Source: Halomontanus rarus
GTDB taxonomy: Archaea > Halobacteriota > Halobacteria > Halobacteriales > Natrialbaceae
Length of the DNA: 64,000 nt
Assembly: GCF_017357405.1 (NCBI RefSeq)
Contig: NZ_CP071598.1
Coordinates: 992,001-1,056,000 of the forward strand
Direction: 5' to 3'
Below are positions 8,613 through 17,821 of the stretch, piece after piece. Position 1 is the stretch's first letter, and each line of letters starts with the position of its first letter. The notes below the pieces were generated by a model that was not told the DNA's origin, did no database searches, and saw only the letters and a list, made by a program, of their open reading frames with translations. The translations under genes and the position numbers were made by a program.

Positions 8613-9754
8613 CATTACCCTTCCATTCATAGTTTGGAAAATAACGAAAACAGTCGATCAAGACAGTATTGGAAAAATTATAATCGCTACCGAAACTAAT
8701 AATCAAACCGATAATCCGATCTTGTCAGATCCACTGGGCAGTAGTATGGTGACGCACTCACGAGAGTACATCTGGAGCTTCGACATCCATCGGGACCGAG
8801 GTGGTAGCGTGTTACTATCGGGTTGTTTAGACCAGAAGGAACAATGTAGTCTCGTCAGCCGCCCCTCTCGAGGACTCGAGTTCTCTCCCTGCAGTGTTCG
8901 TAAGCCGAAATATATTGATCTCTAGCCCACATTTTTACATTTACATTCGTAGGGTAGTAATATACGGGTTATAGTGAGTCGCTCGACGAACGAGCTCGTC
9001 GCAGTGACACCGTCCCGTGTAGCACCTCCAATAGAAAAATCTCAAGTTTGTTATTTATACAACTATCACTCGTTATAGTAGTGTATAGATTGTTCAAATT
9101 ACCTCCTCCCCCCGACACTCGTTCAACTGCCATCCATAGGTTGTGCCAGCAGTCGACTTACATTTCAGGGTGTGACCCTACTTTTTCGAGAAGATTTCGG
9201 TCGACACAGTCGAGAAAGGACAGTCAGATAACCGTCGCTATCGACCAGAAACGCCGTGTCGGTACGTTCGCGTTTCTCGGTCAATTGAGGCGAGAACGCT
9301 GCGGCTGGATCGGTTCCTCGTCGTCCGAAGACTGCGATATTGAGCATCCACTTTGACTCGAGTATATTGTACCATCTAACCAATACTATTCTCCGATTTG
9401 TTTTAGCAGTTATTTTACTAATAGTGGTCCACGATGACTGCGCCGCTCGCGGAACTCGACGAGTTCCGATGTGGAGGCGACTTCACGATTCACCGACCAC
9501 TCGAAAGTGGTGTTCATACGAGCGTCGTATTCGAACGATATCAGCGGCGAGGGACACGATGTCGAATCGGGGGTACAACTCCCGGAGAAGCCCGCTGGCG
9601 AAGCGGTGATCGGCGCGGTCGCTGTACGGTAGATCAACGCGGGAGGTGAACGAGTCGTTCCCCACGGTCTTCGACTGCCGACCGCGATTTCCAGAAGCGT
9701 CGCCTCGTTCGTAGCGTGAAACGACGGTTCGATCGGGGGGTCGACGCATCGTAA
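8613..9754. other. AT-rich intergenic stretch without intact genes
   Basis: About 1.1 kb, much richer in A/T than its surroundings, with no convincing intact gene. It holds a decayed transposase (listed separately). It also holds a plus-strand reading frame at 9438-9632 with native-looking GC-ending codons that reads SGEGHDVESGVQLPEKPAGE and ends at TAG. That frame has no plausible start and may be the C-terminal scrap of a lost gene. The region looks like a former insertion site between two sugar-uptake operons. Confidence 0.5.
9115..9383 (-). pseudogene. Decayed insertion-sequence transposase fragment
   Basis: Read on the minus strand, the frame contains VFGRRGTDPAAAF, LTEKRER and TAFLVDSDGYLTVLSRL. 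These resemble the catalytic core of a haloarchaeal DDE (rve-like) transposase as I recall it. A frame change around 9190-9205 continues the homology as LDCVDRNLLEK, then an in-frame TAA, then VDCWHNLWM, matching the family pattern DRN-EKW ... RVDRFHN-W. The N-terminus and the C-terminal end are not recognisable. It is a frameshifted, stop-interrupted relic, not an active element, and no terminal repeats were found. The exact IS family is uncertain. Confidence 0.55.
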
Positions 9755-12700
9755 TTACGGGAGTTCGAGGACGAGCGTCCGGATGTCGAACGCCTCGAGG
9801 TCGAGATCGATCGTCCCGTCCTCGACGGCGAGATTCCCGGTTCTGTCTTCGACGAGATTCGCTTCCGCGGCCGATTCGACGGGGAACCCGAACGAGAGGC
9901 TGGCATCCGTTTCCCGACCCCACGCCTCGAAGAGTCGGACGACGAGTCGACCGTCGGAGCTCTCGGCGCGTTTGATAGACTCGACGACGACGCCGGGTGT
10001 ATCGACCTCGAGCGGCGCGTACTCGACTTTCTCTTCGACGGGGACGGTGTGGACCGGTGTGTTCACGTCGTACCCCGCTTCGACCACGCCGCCGTCACGG
10101 AGATCATCTTCGTGGGGGAACACGGCGTACCGGAACTCGTGGTGGCCGCGGTCGGCCTCAGGATCCGGATAGGTCGGCGCTCGCAGGAGCGAGAGGCCCA
10201 CGTCGGTCCCGTCGACGTGCACACCGTACTTGCAGTCGTTGAGTACGGCGATGCCGTAGTCGTGTTCGGAAACGTCGACCCACTGCCGGTGGGGTTCCTC
10301 GTACCGGGCGACGTCCCAGGACGTGTTGTCGTGAGTCGGCCGCTCGATGTGGCCGAAGTGAGTGTCGTAGGTCGCCTCGGTCGCGTGGACGTTCATCGGA
10401 AAGTGGACCTTGAGGAACTCCTCGTCCTCGCGCCACTCGACTTCGGTCCGGACGTCGATCCGCTCGGAATCGCGCTCGAGCGAGACGTCCTGCACGAGCG
10501 TCGAGTCGCCGAACTCGCGAGTCTGGCGCACCGTCGCCCGGACGGGTCCCGTCTCGACCACTTCGACGCTCGAGGGTGTGGGAAGGTCCTCGCCGACCTC
10601 GTAGAGATCGCCTTCGACGTCCCAGGCGTCGTACTGTTCCGGGTGATCTCGGTAGCGAACGAGTCGGTTCCCGGTACCGTCGAACAGTTGCCGATCGGCC
10701 TCGCGGTCGTACGCGGTGATCGTTCCGTCCTCCTCGAACTCGACCCGAAGCCTGGCGTTCTCGAGGTGCGACTTCGAGACCTCGAGATCGTCGGGCGAGT
10801 CGTCAGATGCGTCACCGGTCGGGGCATCGAACTCGACGGTCGTGATCCCGAAGGCGGGGACGTCCGCGGGCTGAAACAGGTACGTGTCCGTCTCCTCCGT
10901 CTGCACTCGCTGGACGGGGAGTTCGGTTCCGTCGGCCGCGAACGCGACGGGTGCGTCCGCGTCGACTGTGACTTCGTTCGCCTCGAGTTCGACGACCGGA
11001 TCGCGCGACCACGGAAGCGAGTTCGTCACGCTCACGAGGTCGGACTCGTCGGTTCCGTCGACGAGCGCATCGAGAGCTTCCGTCGTGGTGGCGTCGGTCG
11101 TCTCGAAGACCTGCTCGTAGTCGCGGTCGGCGTCGGCGTAGACGTCCGTGACCGACGATCCCGGTAGAATGTCGTGGAACTGGTTGAACAGGAGCACCTT
11201 CCACGCGCGCTCGAGGTCCGCGTGTGCGTACTCGAAGTCGTCGGCCGTCGCGAGCGCGAGCGACGACCAGATTTCGGCCTCGCGGAGCGCGAACTCCCCC
11301 TTGCGGTTGTTGCGTTTCGTCCGGGCCTGCGTCGTCAGCGTTGCGCGGTGTTTCTCGAGGTAGAGTTCGCCGGTCCACGTCGGTAGTTCGACGTCGGCGT
11401 CGGCGAGGCGATCGAAGTAGTCGGTGAGCGATCCCATCTCGATATCAGGCAACGACTCGATCTCGTTGATCACCGTCCGCCGCTCGAGCATCTCCCGGGT
11501 CGGACCGCCGCCGCCGTCCCCCCAGCCGTAGAGGTAGGCGCTCTCGTCGAGGACGTCGTTCTGTTCGTGGTTCGTGACCGCACCCCGGACCTGATCGATA
11601 CTCAGGACGCCGTTGTAAGTGTCTGCCGGCGGGAAGTGCGAGAGGACCGACGAGCCGTCGATCCCCTCCCAGTGAAACGTCGAGTGGGGGAAGTCGTTGT
11701 GCTCGTTCCAGCTCATCTTCTGGGTGAAGAAGTACGGACAGTCGGCGGCCTGGGCGATGCCGGGGAGTCCACCGCTGTAGCCGAAGACGTCGGGGATGAA
11801 CGTGATCGTGGGGTCGACGTCGAACTCCTCGCGGAAGTACCGCTTGCCCAGCAGGTACTGCCTGGCGAGCGCCTCGCCGCCGGCGACGTTGATGTCGGAT
11901 TCGACCCAGAGGGCGCCGGTCGGGTGCCAGGATCCCTCGTCGACGCGTTCGTGAATCCCTTCGAAGACGCTCGGGTATCGGTTCCGCACGAGTTCGTAGA
12001 GGTGGGGCTGGGACTGGAGGAACGTGAACTCGGGGTACTCCTCCATGAGTTTCAACACGTTCGAGAACGAGCGAGCGCCCTTTCGGACGGTCTCGGACCA
12101 CGGCCACAGCCACGCCAGGTCGATGTGAGCGTGGCCGACGGCGAGCAGTTCGTACCCCGAGAGCTCCGACCGCAGGTCGGCCTTGCAGTCGTCGAGGCGC
12201 TCGAGCGCGGCCTCGGCGGTGCGTTCCATCTCCGCCTCGTCGTCGGTCTCGAAGGAGAACTCGTGGCTGGCGTCGGTCAGCGCCCGCAGGATCTTCCCGC
12301 GGTTGAGCGAGTCCTCGGGGAGCTCTTTTTGAAGTTCGTTCAAGATCGAGACGTTCCGAGAGAGATCTTCGACGGCGGGTCGGGTCGCGTACAGTTCCGC
12401 CGCGTCGAGGACGAACTCCTCGACGTCGAGGAGGCCCCAGAGCGTCGTCGTCCCCGCCTCGACGAGGAGGTCGAACGCCTCGCCGCCGTCAGCGTCGTCG
12501 GTTAGAACCAAATCCTCGTGGCCGTCGTCGAACGCCTGCCAGGGTTCGCCGTCCCGATAGCAGAGACACTCCAGTCGCGGCGGGCCCATCCCCCCTTCCG
12601 GTTGCGGGACCGGCTCGACGGCGAACCGAAGCGTAACCTGCCGACCCGCCATCGATTCGGGGATCTCGAACCGGAGCCAAAACCAGACGTTTTCGCCGAG

Positions 12701-12964
12701 CGCCAGTTCGTCAGGGAGGTCCGTCACGTTCGTCACGTCGACGTCCGCTTCCCGACGGTCGTCCGGGGTCGTCCGTCGGTTCCGGTCCCACCCGAAACCG
12801 ACCTCGCACGGTTCGAACTCCGCGAGCGGAAGTTCGTCCGGCTCCGCGAACCGCGACGTTTTGTAGTAACTGATTCCCTCGAGTTCCCGCGTTTCGTACC
12901 TCTCGAGGGATTCGAGTCGCCGTTTGGCTTCCGCCGCTCGTTTCTCACGAATCGTCTCCGACAT
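9755..12964 (-). CDS. Alpha-mannosidase, glycoside hydrolase family 38
   Basis: 1069-residue GH38 enzyme that hydrolyses terminal alpha-mannosides. The catalytic domain starts near residue 275 with the metal-binding GHAHIDLAWLW. The presumed nucleophile Asp lies in FIPDVFGYSGGLPGIA near residue 392, and FNQFHDILPGSSV closes the domain. The beta-rich C-terminal half is the usual GH38 C-terminal region. There is no signal peptide, so it acts in the cytoplasm on imported oligosaccharides. It lies between two transporter operons and diverges from the MalK-type gene across 220 nt. An ACTTATCA-like TATA element sits about 27 nt upstream of the start. Activity on other alpha-linked sugars is possible for bacterial-type GH38. 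Confidence 0.93.
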   Translation of the reverse strand: MSETIREKRAAEAKRRLESLERYETRELEGISYYKTSRFAEPDELPLAEFEPCEVGFGWDRNRRTTPDDRREADVDVTNVTDLPDELALGENVWFWLRFEIPESMAGRQVTLRFAVEPVPQPEGGMGPPRLECLCYRDGEPWQAFDDGHEDLVLTDDADGGEAFDLLVEAGTTTLWGLLDVEEFVLDAAELYATRPAVEDLSRNVSILNELQKELPEDSLNRGKILRALTDASHEFSFETDDEAEMERTAEAALERLDDCKADLRSELSGYELLAVGHAHIDLAWLWPWSETVRKGARSFSNVLKLMEEYPEFTFLQSQPHLYELVRNRYPSVFEGIHERVDEGSWHPTGALWVESDINVAGGEALARQYLLGKRYFREEFDVDPTITFIPDVFGYSGGLPGIAQAADCPYFFTQKMSWNEHNDFPHSTFHWEGIDGSSVLSHFPPADTYNGVLSIDQVRGAVTNHEQNDVLDESAYLYGWGDGGGGPTREMLERRTVINEIESLPDIEMGSLTDYFDRLADADVELPTWTGELYLEKHRATLTTQARTKRNNRKGEFALREAEIWSSLALATADDFEYAHADLERAWKVLLFNQFHDILPGSSVTDVYADADRDYEQVFETTDATTTEALDALVDGTDESDLVSVTNSLPWSRDPVVELEANEVTVDADAPVAFAADGTELPVQRVQTEETDTYLFQPADVPAFGITTVEFDAPTGDASDDSPDDLEVSKSHLENARLRVEFEEDGTITAYDREADRQLFDGTGNRLVRYRDHPEQYDAWDVEGDLYEVGEDLPTPSSVEVVETGPVRATVRQTREFGDSTLVQDVSLERDSERIDVRTEVEWREDEEFLKVHFPMNVHATEATYDTHFGHIERPTHDNTSWDVARYEEPHRQWVDVSEHDYGIAVLNDCKYGVHVDGTDVGLSLLRAPTYPDPEADRGHHEFRYAVFPHEDDLRDGGVVEAGYDVNTPVHTVPVEEKVEYAPLEVDTPGVVVESIKRAESSDGRLVVRLFEAWGRETDASLSFGFPVESAAEANLVEDRTGNLAVEDGTIDLDLEAFDIRTLVLELP

Positions 12965-12986
12965 ACGTACAGCAGTTACGGACAGG

Positions 12987-12996
12987 GTGATAAGTG
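12987..12996 (-). promoter_or_regulatory. Probable TATA element of the GH38 gene
   Basis: On the minus strand ACTTATCA is centred about 27 nt before the ATG at 12964, consistent with a leaderless mRNA. The match to the haloarchaeal TATA consensus is imperfect. Confidence 0.4.
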
Positions 12997-13146
12997 TTCA
13001 CAATCATCTCTCGAACGTCGCGGACACCTGGTGGGTGATGGGAACGTCGAAACGATCACAGCAGATCCTCGGTTTCGGAACCCGCGACGAAATTCGCCCC
13101 GTCCGACCGTAGAACGGTCGCGTTCGACGGTGCGAAATTCGACCGG

Positions 13147-13164
13147 GGTAATACTTAACTTACC
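13147..13164 (+). promoter_or_regulatory. TATA element inside a short inverted repeat, upstream of malK-type gene
   Basis: GGTAA and TTACC arms (8-nt spacer) flank the AT-rich tract TACTTAAC, centred about 29 nt before the ATG at 13185. The distance fits a leaderless start at 13185 and is too short for the in-frame ATG at 13170. A repressor bound to the arms would cover the TATA element; this is an inference. Confidence 0.4.
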
Positions 13165-13184
13165 GTGGAATGTCAACATTCAAC

Positions 13185-14312
13185 ATGGCGGCTCTGGACA
13201 TCGACGGACTCGTGAAACGATTCAGCGCAGGGGACGGAGAAATCGTCGCGGTCGACGACGTCGATATCTCGATCGAAGACGGGGATTTTCTCGTACTCGT
13301 CGGACCGTCCGGCTGTGGAAAGTCGACCACCCTCCGCTGTATCGCCGGTCTGGAAGAAATTTCTGAGGGTGATATTCGACTGGGTGATACGTCGATCGTC
13401 GGCCGAAAACCGATGGATCGAAACATCGCGATGGTCTTCCAGAATTACGCGCTGTACCCACACATGACCGCTCGCGAGAACATGAGCTTCGGTCTGAAGA
13501 TGGGGACCGACCTTTCCAAGGCGGAAATCGACTCGAAAGTCGAGGACGTAGCCCGCATGATGGGTATCGAGGATCTCCTCGAAAAGAAGCCGAGAGCACT
13601 CTCCGGGGGCCAACAGCAGCGTGTGGCGCTCGGGCGAGCAATCGTCCGCGATCCGGACGTCTTCCTGATGGACGAACCGCTGTCCAATCTCGACGCGAAA
13701 CTCCGGACGACGATGCGAACCGAACTGCAGAACCTTCAGCAGGAACTGGGCGTGACGACGGTGTACGTCACTCACGATCAGACCGAGGCGATGACGATGG
13801 GCGACCAGATCGCCATCCTCAACGACGGGAAACTCCAGCAGATTGGGACGCCCCTCGAGTGTTATCATCAGCCGGTAAATCAGTTCGTCGCGGGCTTCAT
13901 CGGTGCGCCGAGTATGAACTTTTTCGACGTCACGCTCGACGGAGACTCGCTCGAGCACGATGCGTTCAGCTATCGCCTCTCGCCGGAGACACTCGAGAAC
14001 GTCGACGACGAGACGACGCGACTCACACTCGGCGTCCGACCGGAGGATATCGAAATTGTCGACGAGAGAGAACCGAACTCGTTCCGGGCGATCGTCAGCG
14101 TTACCGAACCGATGGGCAGTAGTACTCACCTGTCTCTCGCGATCGGGGACCGCCAGTATACGGCGACGGTCCCCGGTGACGTTCTCATCGCCCCGGACGA
14201 CCAGATCACGGTGACGTTTTCGGAGGAAAATACTCACCTCTTCGACGCGGAGACGGGACGAGCGGTGAAAAACCGAGAGCACGTTCGTCCCGATACAGAG
14301 GTGCAGGTCTGA
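13185..14312 (+). CDS. Sugar ABC transporter ATPase, MalK/UgpC type
   Basis: ATPase subunit of a CUT1 sugar importer, about 375 residues. Walker A GPSGCGKST, Q-loop MVFQNYALYPHM, signature LSGGQQQR, Walker B VFLMDEPLSNLD and H-loop VYVTHDQTEAMTM are all present. The C-terminal 130 residues form the TOBE regulatory domain. An ATG at 13170 adds five residues, but MAALDIDGLVKRF matches family N-termini, and the TATA spacing favours 13185. It precedes its binding-protein gene by about 100 nt; that gene has its own TATA element. It has a close paralogue at 31535-32659. Confidence 0.95.
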   Translation: MAALDIDGLVKRFSAGDGEIVAVDDVDISIEDGDFLVLVGPSGCGKSTTLRCIAGLEEISEGDIRLGDTSIVGRKPMDRNIAMVFQNYALYPHMTARENMSFGLKMGTDLSKAEIDSKVEDVARMMGIEDLLEKKPRALSGGQQQRVALGRAIVRDPDVFLMDEPLSNLDAKLRTTMRTELQNLQQELGVTTVYVTHDQTEAMTMGDQIAILNDGKLQQIGTPLECYHQPVNQFVAGFIGAPSMNFFDVTLDGDSLEHDAFSYRLSPETLENVDDETTRLTLGVRPEDIEIVDEREPNSFRAIVSVTEPMGSSTHLSLAIGDRQYTATVPGDVLIAPDDQITVTFSEENTHLFDAETGRAVKNREHVRPDTEVQV

Positions 14313-14384
14313 GGTAGTTGCGTTCGACGGATATCCGACACCATCGTGACGGTAATATCCGTTCGACCGGCGCTTTCCCGATAA

Positions 14385-14391
14385 TTATTTA
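14385..14391 (+). promoter_or_regulatory. TATA element of the binding-protein gene
   Basis: TTATTTA centred about 28 nt before the ATG at 14416. It implies a nearly leaderless transcript and that the binding protein can be expressed independently of the upstream ATPase gene. Confidence 0.5.
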
Positions 14392-14415
14392 TGGCAGTCT
14401 GTAGCACGTAAGACT

Positions 14416-15849
14416 ATGCCATGCGATAGCATGCGACGGCGTAGTGTAGTCAAGGCTCTCGCAGCCGGTGGGATGCTCACGGTGGCTGGGTGTGTCGGTG
14501 GTGACGACGAAGAGGGTGGAAACGGAAACGGTGGTAACGGTGGTAACGGCGGTAACGGTGGTAACGGCGGAAACGGTGGAAGCGATATGGACCCGTCCGA
14601 ACTCGTCACGCACCAGCAGTTCGGTTCCGACGACGCCACGCCGCTGACCTTCTGGGCGTTGCCCGGATCGACGCCGGATCCGGACGAAAATCCGGATTCT
14701 GCGGTGTCTTCGGAGGCGTTCCGCCCCATCTACGAAGATTGGGTCGAACGCAACCCCGACTACCGGATCGACGTCCAGTATCAGACCGATCTGGAACAGA
14801 TGCAGACGCAGCTGTTACAGGCGACCGCTCAGGGGAACGCCCCCGACCTCTCCGAAGTCGATTCATTCTGGATTCCGAACCACTGGGACAACCTCCAGCC
14901 GGTGACGGAGGTCATCGAGGACGAAGACGACTGGTTCCCGTTCGTTCGGGACATCGTCCGCCCGGAGGACGAGTGGCTCGCGGTCTGGCGGAACACGGAC
15001 TGTCGCGCGCTGTACTACCGAACGGACGTCATCGACGAGTACGCGGACGGCGAACCGCCGGCGACGTGGGACGAGCTGTTCGAAGTCGGCAGTGAGATAG
15101 CCGACAACGAGGACATGCAAGCGTTCATGTACAACGGCGGTCGCTGGGAGGCGACGACCTTCGACAACCTCGCGTACTTCTGGGCCCAGGGCGGCGAACT
15201 CGTCGACGACGAGGGTGCACCGGTTCTCGGAGAGGGCGACAACTACGACGCGCTGTTGAACGTCTTCGAGTTCTTCCGGGACACGATCGACGAAGGGATC
15301 ACGCCCGAGCGGGTCGTAAACATCGACGATTACATCCTTCTGGCGGAGGAGGCCCTCTCCGACAACCTCGCGATGTTCCTCGGCGGGAGCTGGCAGATCA
15401 ACACCGACATCCGCCCGGAACTGGACAACGCCGACGAACTCTGGGAGGTCGCGCCGATCCCGATGCCCGAAGCGGACATGGCGGCCACCGGAACCGGCGG
15501 CTGGACGTACGGGATGTTCACGGAGGACGAGAACCTCCAGGAGCCCGCGCTCGACTTCGCCGGCCGGTTCCGCGATCCGGAGAACATGGCCACGTACTGT
15601 GAGGTCGCCGGACAACTCCCGACCAAGCCGTCGGTGTACGAGGAGAGCGATTACTTCGCCGAGGACAAGTACATGCAGACGTACTCCGACCTCCTCGAAA
15701 ACGGTGTCGCACGGCCCGGCTTCCCGATCTACCGCACGATCTCCGCCGAGTGGCAGGTCGCAGCCGGCCGCGTCATTACGGGGGACTCGGCTCCGCAAGA
15801 TGCGGTCGACAACATGATCAACAACATCAACTCCGAATACGACGGATAG
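14416..15849 (+). CDS. Sugar ABC transporter substrate-binding lipoprotein, family 1
   Basis: 477-residue extracellular solute-binding protein of the first CUT1 transporter. The N-terminus carries a Tat motif (RRRSVVKAL) and lipobox (TVAGCVGG), then a GGN-repeat linker, then the family 1 fold (LTFWALPGS, DLSEVDSFWIPNHWDNL, TDVIDEYADGEPPATWDELF, FLGGSWQINTDIRP). The start at 14416 is backed by the TATA element, although the ATG at 14431 immediately before the arginines is also possible. It is followed after 33 nt by the first permease. It selects the imported oligosaccharide; the ligand is unknown. Confidence 0.93.
   Translation: MPCDSMRRRSVVKALAAGGMLTVAGCVGGDDEEGGNGNGGNGGNGGNGGNGGNGGSDMDPSELVTHQQFGSDDATPLTFWALPGSTPDPDENPDSAVSSEAFRPIYEDWVERNPDYRIDVQYQTDLEQMQTQLLQATAQGNAPDLSEVDSFWIPNHWDNLQPVTEVIEDEDDWFPFVRDIVRPEDEWLAVWRNTDCRALYYRTDVIDEYADGEPPATWDELFEVGSEIADNEDMQAFMYNGGRWEATTFDNLAYFWAQGGELVDDEGAPVLGEGDNYDALLNVFEFFRDTIDEGITPERVVNIDDYILLAEEALSDNLAMFLGGSWQINTDIRPELDNADELWEVAPIPMPEADMAATGTGGWTYGMFTEDENLQEPALDFAGRFRDPENMATYCEVAGQLPTKPSVYEESDYFAEDKYMQTYSDLLENGVARPGFPIYRTISAEWQVAAGRVITGDSAPQDAVDNMINNINSEYDG
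14530..14580 (+). repeat. In-frame 9-bp tandem repeat (GGN linker)
   Basis: Five full copies of GGTGGTAAC-like 9-mers plus a partial copy, encoding a (Gly-Gly-Asn)n linker just after the lipidated cysteine. It probably spaces the binding protein from the membrane. Similar linkers are common in haloarchaeal lipoproteins. Confidence 0.8.
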
Positions 15850-15882
15850 CGGGACGAACACTTCACCCTCAGACACCTATCA

Positions 15883-16833
15883 ATGGCAACCGAAACCGAC
15901 AGACGGTGGACGAACGTCGCGGCGGTCAGGAGCCGGGCATCCCGGTGGTTCTCCGATATCCAGGAGCACCCATTCTTCTGGATTCTGCCAGCAGCACTCT
16001 TCCTCGGCGTCTTCCTCCTGTACCCGCTCGTCGAGGCGTTCCGGATGAGTGTCACGAACATGACGTTGCTCGACCCGACGGACTACTCGTACGTCTGGCT
16101 GGACACCTACGTACGGATCTTCGAGTCGCCGGACTTCTGGGGAATGACGAGGGTGACGCTCATCTTCGTGACCGCGAGCGTCGTTCTCCAGCTCGTCGGA
16201 GGAATGATTCTCGCACAAGCGATCGACTACGGCGTCAATCGGGGACTGCACGGAAGCATCTTCACCCGCATTTCCGTGTTGTCGGCGTGGGTCATCCCGG
16301 GAATCGTCATCGGCATCGTCTGGAAGATCATGCTGATCGAGACGCGGTACGGCGTGATCAACTACATCATCCTTCAACTGGGTGGAGACGTGGTCTCGTT
16401 CCTCTCGGACGGACAGATGGCCCTCCTATCGACCATCGTCGCGAACACGTGGCGCGGGACGGCGTTCTCGATGATCATGTTGTACGCCGGGCTCCAGCAA
16501 GTCCCCGACCAGTTGAAAGACGCCGCCCGGATCGACGGCGCGTCGCCGTGGCAGCGGTTCAGACACGTCACGCTGCCGCTGTTGAAGCCCGTGTTGTTCA
16601 TCAACATCGTACTGATCACGATCTACACGATCAACACGTTCGATATGATCCTCGCACTGACCGGCGGTGGACCCGGTCGGGCGACCGAAGTACTCGCCCT
16701 GTACATGTACTTCGAAGCGTTCGAGCGGTTCAACCTCGGCACCGCGGGGGCGATCGCCGTCGTCATGTTAGTGGTAAACGTCTTCATGACGATGATCTAC
16801 ATCAAGTACCTGCTCGGGGAGGATGAGTTCTAG
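15883..16833 (+). CDS. Sugar ABC transporter permease, MalF/UgpA type
   Basis: 316-residue CUT1 permease with about six helices. The first is FWILPAALFLGVFLLYPLV. The cytoplasmic EAA loop AARIDGASPWQRFRHV docks the MalK-type ATPase, and ALTGGGPGRATEVLALYMY is the typical C-terminal family segment. The last 11 nt overlap the start of the partner permease, so the two are translationally coupled. Confidence 0.94.
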   Translation: MATETDRRWTNVAAVRSRASRWFSDIQEHPFFWILPAALFLGVFLLYPLVEAFRMSVTNMTLLDPTDYSYVWLDTYVRIFESPDFWGMTRVTLIFVTASVVLQLVGGMILAQAIDYGVNRGLHGSIFTRISVLSAWVIPGIVIGIVWKIMLIETRYGVINYIILQLGGDVVSFLSDGQMALLSTIVANTWRGTAFSMIMLYAGLQQVPDQLKDAARIDGASPWQRFRHVTLPLLKPVLFINIVLITIYTINTFDMILALTGGGPGRATEVLALYMYFEAFERFNLGTAGAIAVVMLVVNVFMTMIYIKYLLGEDEF

Positions 16834-17680
16834 TATGTCCACCGGACACGGCTCCCGGTTCGATCTCAACCGGTACGATCTGGCGACGTACCTCGTGTAC
16901 CTGCTGGCGGTCGCGTTCTTTATTTTCCCGATCTTCTGGGTGCTCTCGATGAGCCTGCGTCCCGAAGGTGACGTGCTCACCTATCCCGTCCAGTTTATTC
17001 CGGACGAAATCACTCTCGCGGCCTACGAGCAGGTGTACGGTCCGGCGACGACGTGGTTGTGGAACTCGACGAAAATCGCCGTGCTCGAGGCGATCGGCAT
17101 CCTGCTGGTCTGCGTTCCGGCGGCGTACGCCTTCTCGCGATTCGAGTTCCGCGGACGGCGCCACGTCCTCTTCGGGATCCTGCTGTTCCAGATGATCTCG
17201 CCGGTCGTCATCGTCATTCCGATGTACAGCGTGATGAACACGCTGGGACTGTTCGACACTCACTTCGGGCTCATCTTGCTGTACATCGGGCTGCAAGTAC
17301 CGTTCTCGACGTGGCTTCTCAAGAGCTACTTCGATACGATTCCGGACCAGCTGGACGACGCGGCCGCCATCGACGGCTGCAGCCGGCTCCAGACGCTGTG
17401 GCACGTGATCCTCCCGTCGATGCTTCCGGGGATCGCCGTCGTCATCATCTTCAACTTCGTCTTCTCGTGGTCGGAGTTCGTGATGGCGTTCACGGTGCTT
17501 CAGAGCAGCGACCTCTTCACGATTTCGGTCGGCGTCTTCGCCTTCCAGGGCCAGTACTCAACGTCGTGGACGCTCATCGCGGCGGTGAGCATCCTCGCGA
17601 TCTTGCCGCTGATCGTGATGTTCGTCGCCCTACAGCGGTACTTCATCCGGGGACTCACCGAAGGAGCCGTGAAGGGGTAA
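16823..17680 (+). CDS. Sugar ABC transporter permease, MalG/UgpE type
   Basis: 285-residue CUT1 permease that pairs with the preceding gene product. The first helix (LVYLLAVAFFIFPIFWVLSM) is followed by the usual periplasmic-side loop. The EAA loop is AAAIDGCSRLQTLWHV, and the C-terminus RYFIRGLTEGAVKG is the hallmark of this family. The ATG overlaps the upstream gene by 11 nt. A 141-nt gap separates it from the oxidoreductase gene downstream. Confidence 0.94.
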   Translation: MSSSMSTGHGSRFDLNRYDLATYLVYLLAVAFFIFPIFWVLSMSLRPEGDVLTYPVQFIPDEITLAAYEQVYGPATTWLWNSTKIAVLEAIGILLVCVPAAYAFSRFEFRGRRHVLFGILLFQMISPVVIVIPMYSVMNTLGLFDTHFGLILLYIGLQVPFSTWLLKSYFDTIPDQLDDAAAIDGCSRLQTLWHVILPSMLPGIAVVIIFNFVFSWSEFVMAFTVLQSSDLFTISVGVFAFQGQYSTSWTLIAAVSILAILPLIVMFVALQRYFIRGLTEGAVKG

Positions 17681-17788
17681 TTCGGCTGCTGGGACTGACC
17701 GCTACCTTCACACGTTCGTTCTGTCATCTATCGAAATGGTATGACACCCAGTAGGCGATCGGCCTCGGTGGTCTCCACGATCGGAATC

Positions 17789-17796
17789 GTTATTTC
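17789..17796 (+). promoter_or_regulatory. Possible TATA element of the oxidoreductase gene
   Basis: GTTATTTC centred about 29 nt before the ATG at 17822. It suggests the oxidoreductase can be transcribed apart from the transporter. The match to consensus is modest. Confidence 0.35.
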
Positions 17797-17821
17797 TCTG
17801 TCTCCCGATAGCATATAGCGC

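Noticed and set aside
8613..9754. AT-rich stretch as a possible replication origin
   Set aside because: No orc1/cdc6 gene nearby and no repeated origin-recognition motif could be picked out; a transposase relic explains it better.
13170..13184. Upstream ATG for the first malK-type gene
   Set aside because: The TATA element is centred only about 15 nt before it, too close for transcription to begin at that codon.
14530..14580. Regular direct repeats that could suggest a CRISPR-like array
   Set aside because: They are contiguous 9-mers with no spacers and lie in frame in a lipoprotein linker.
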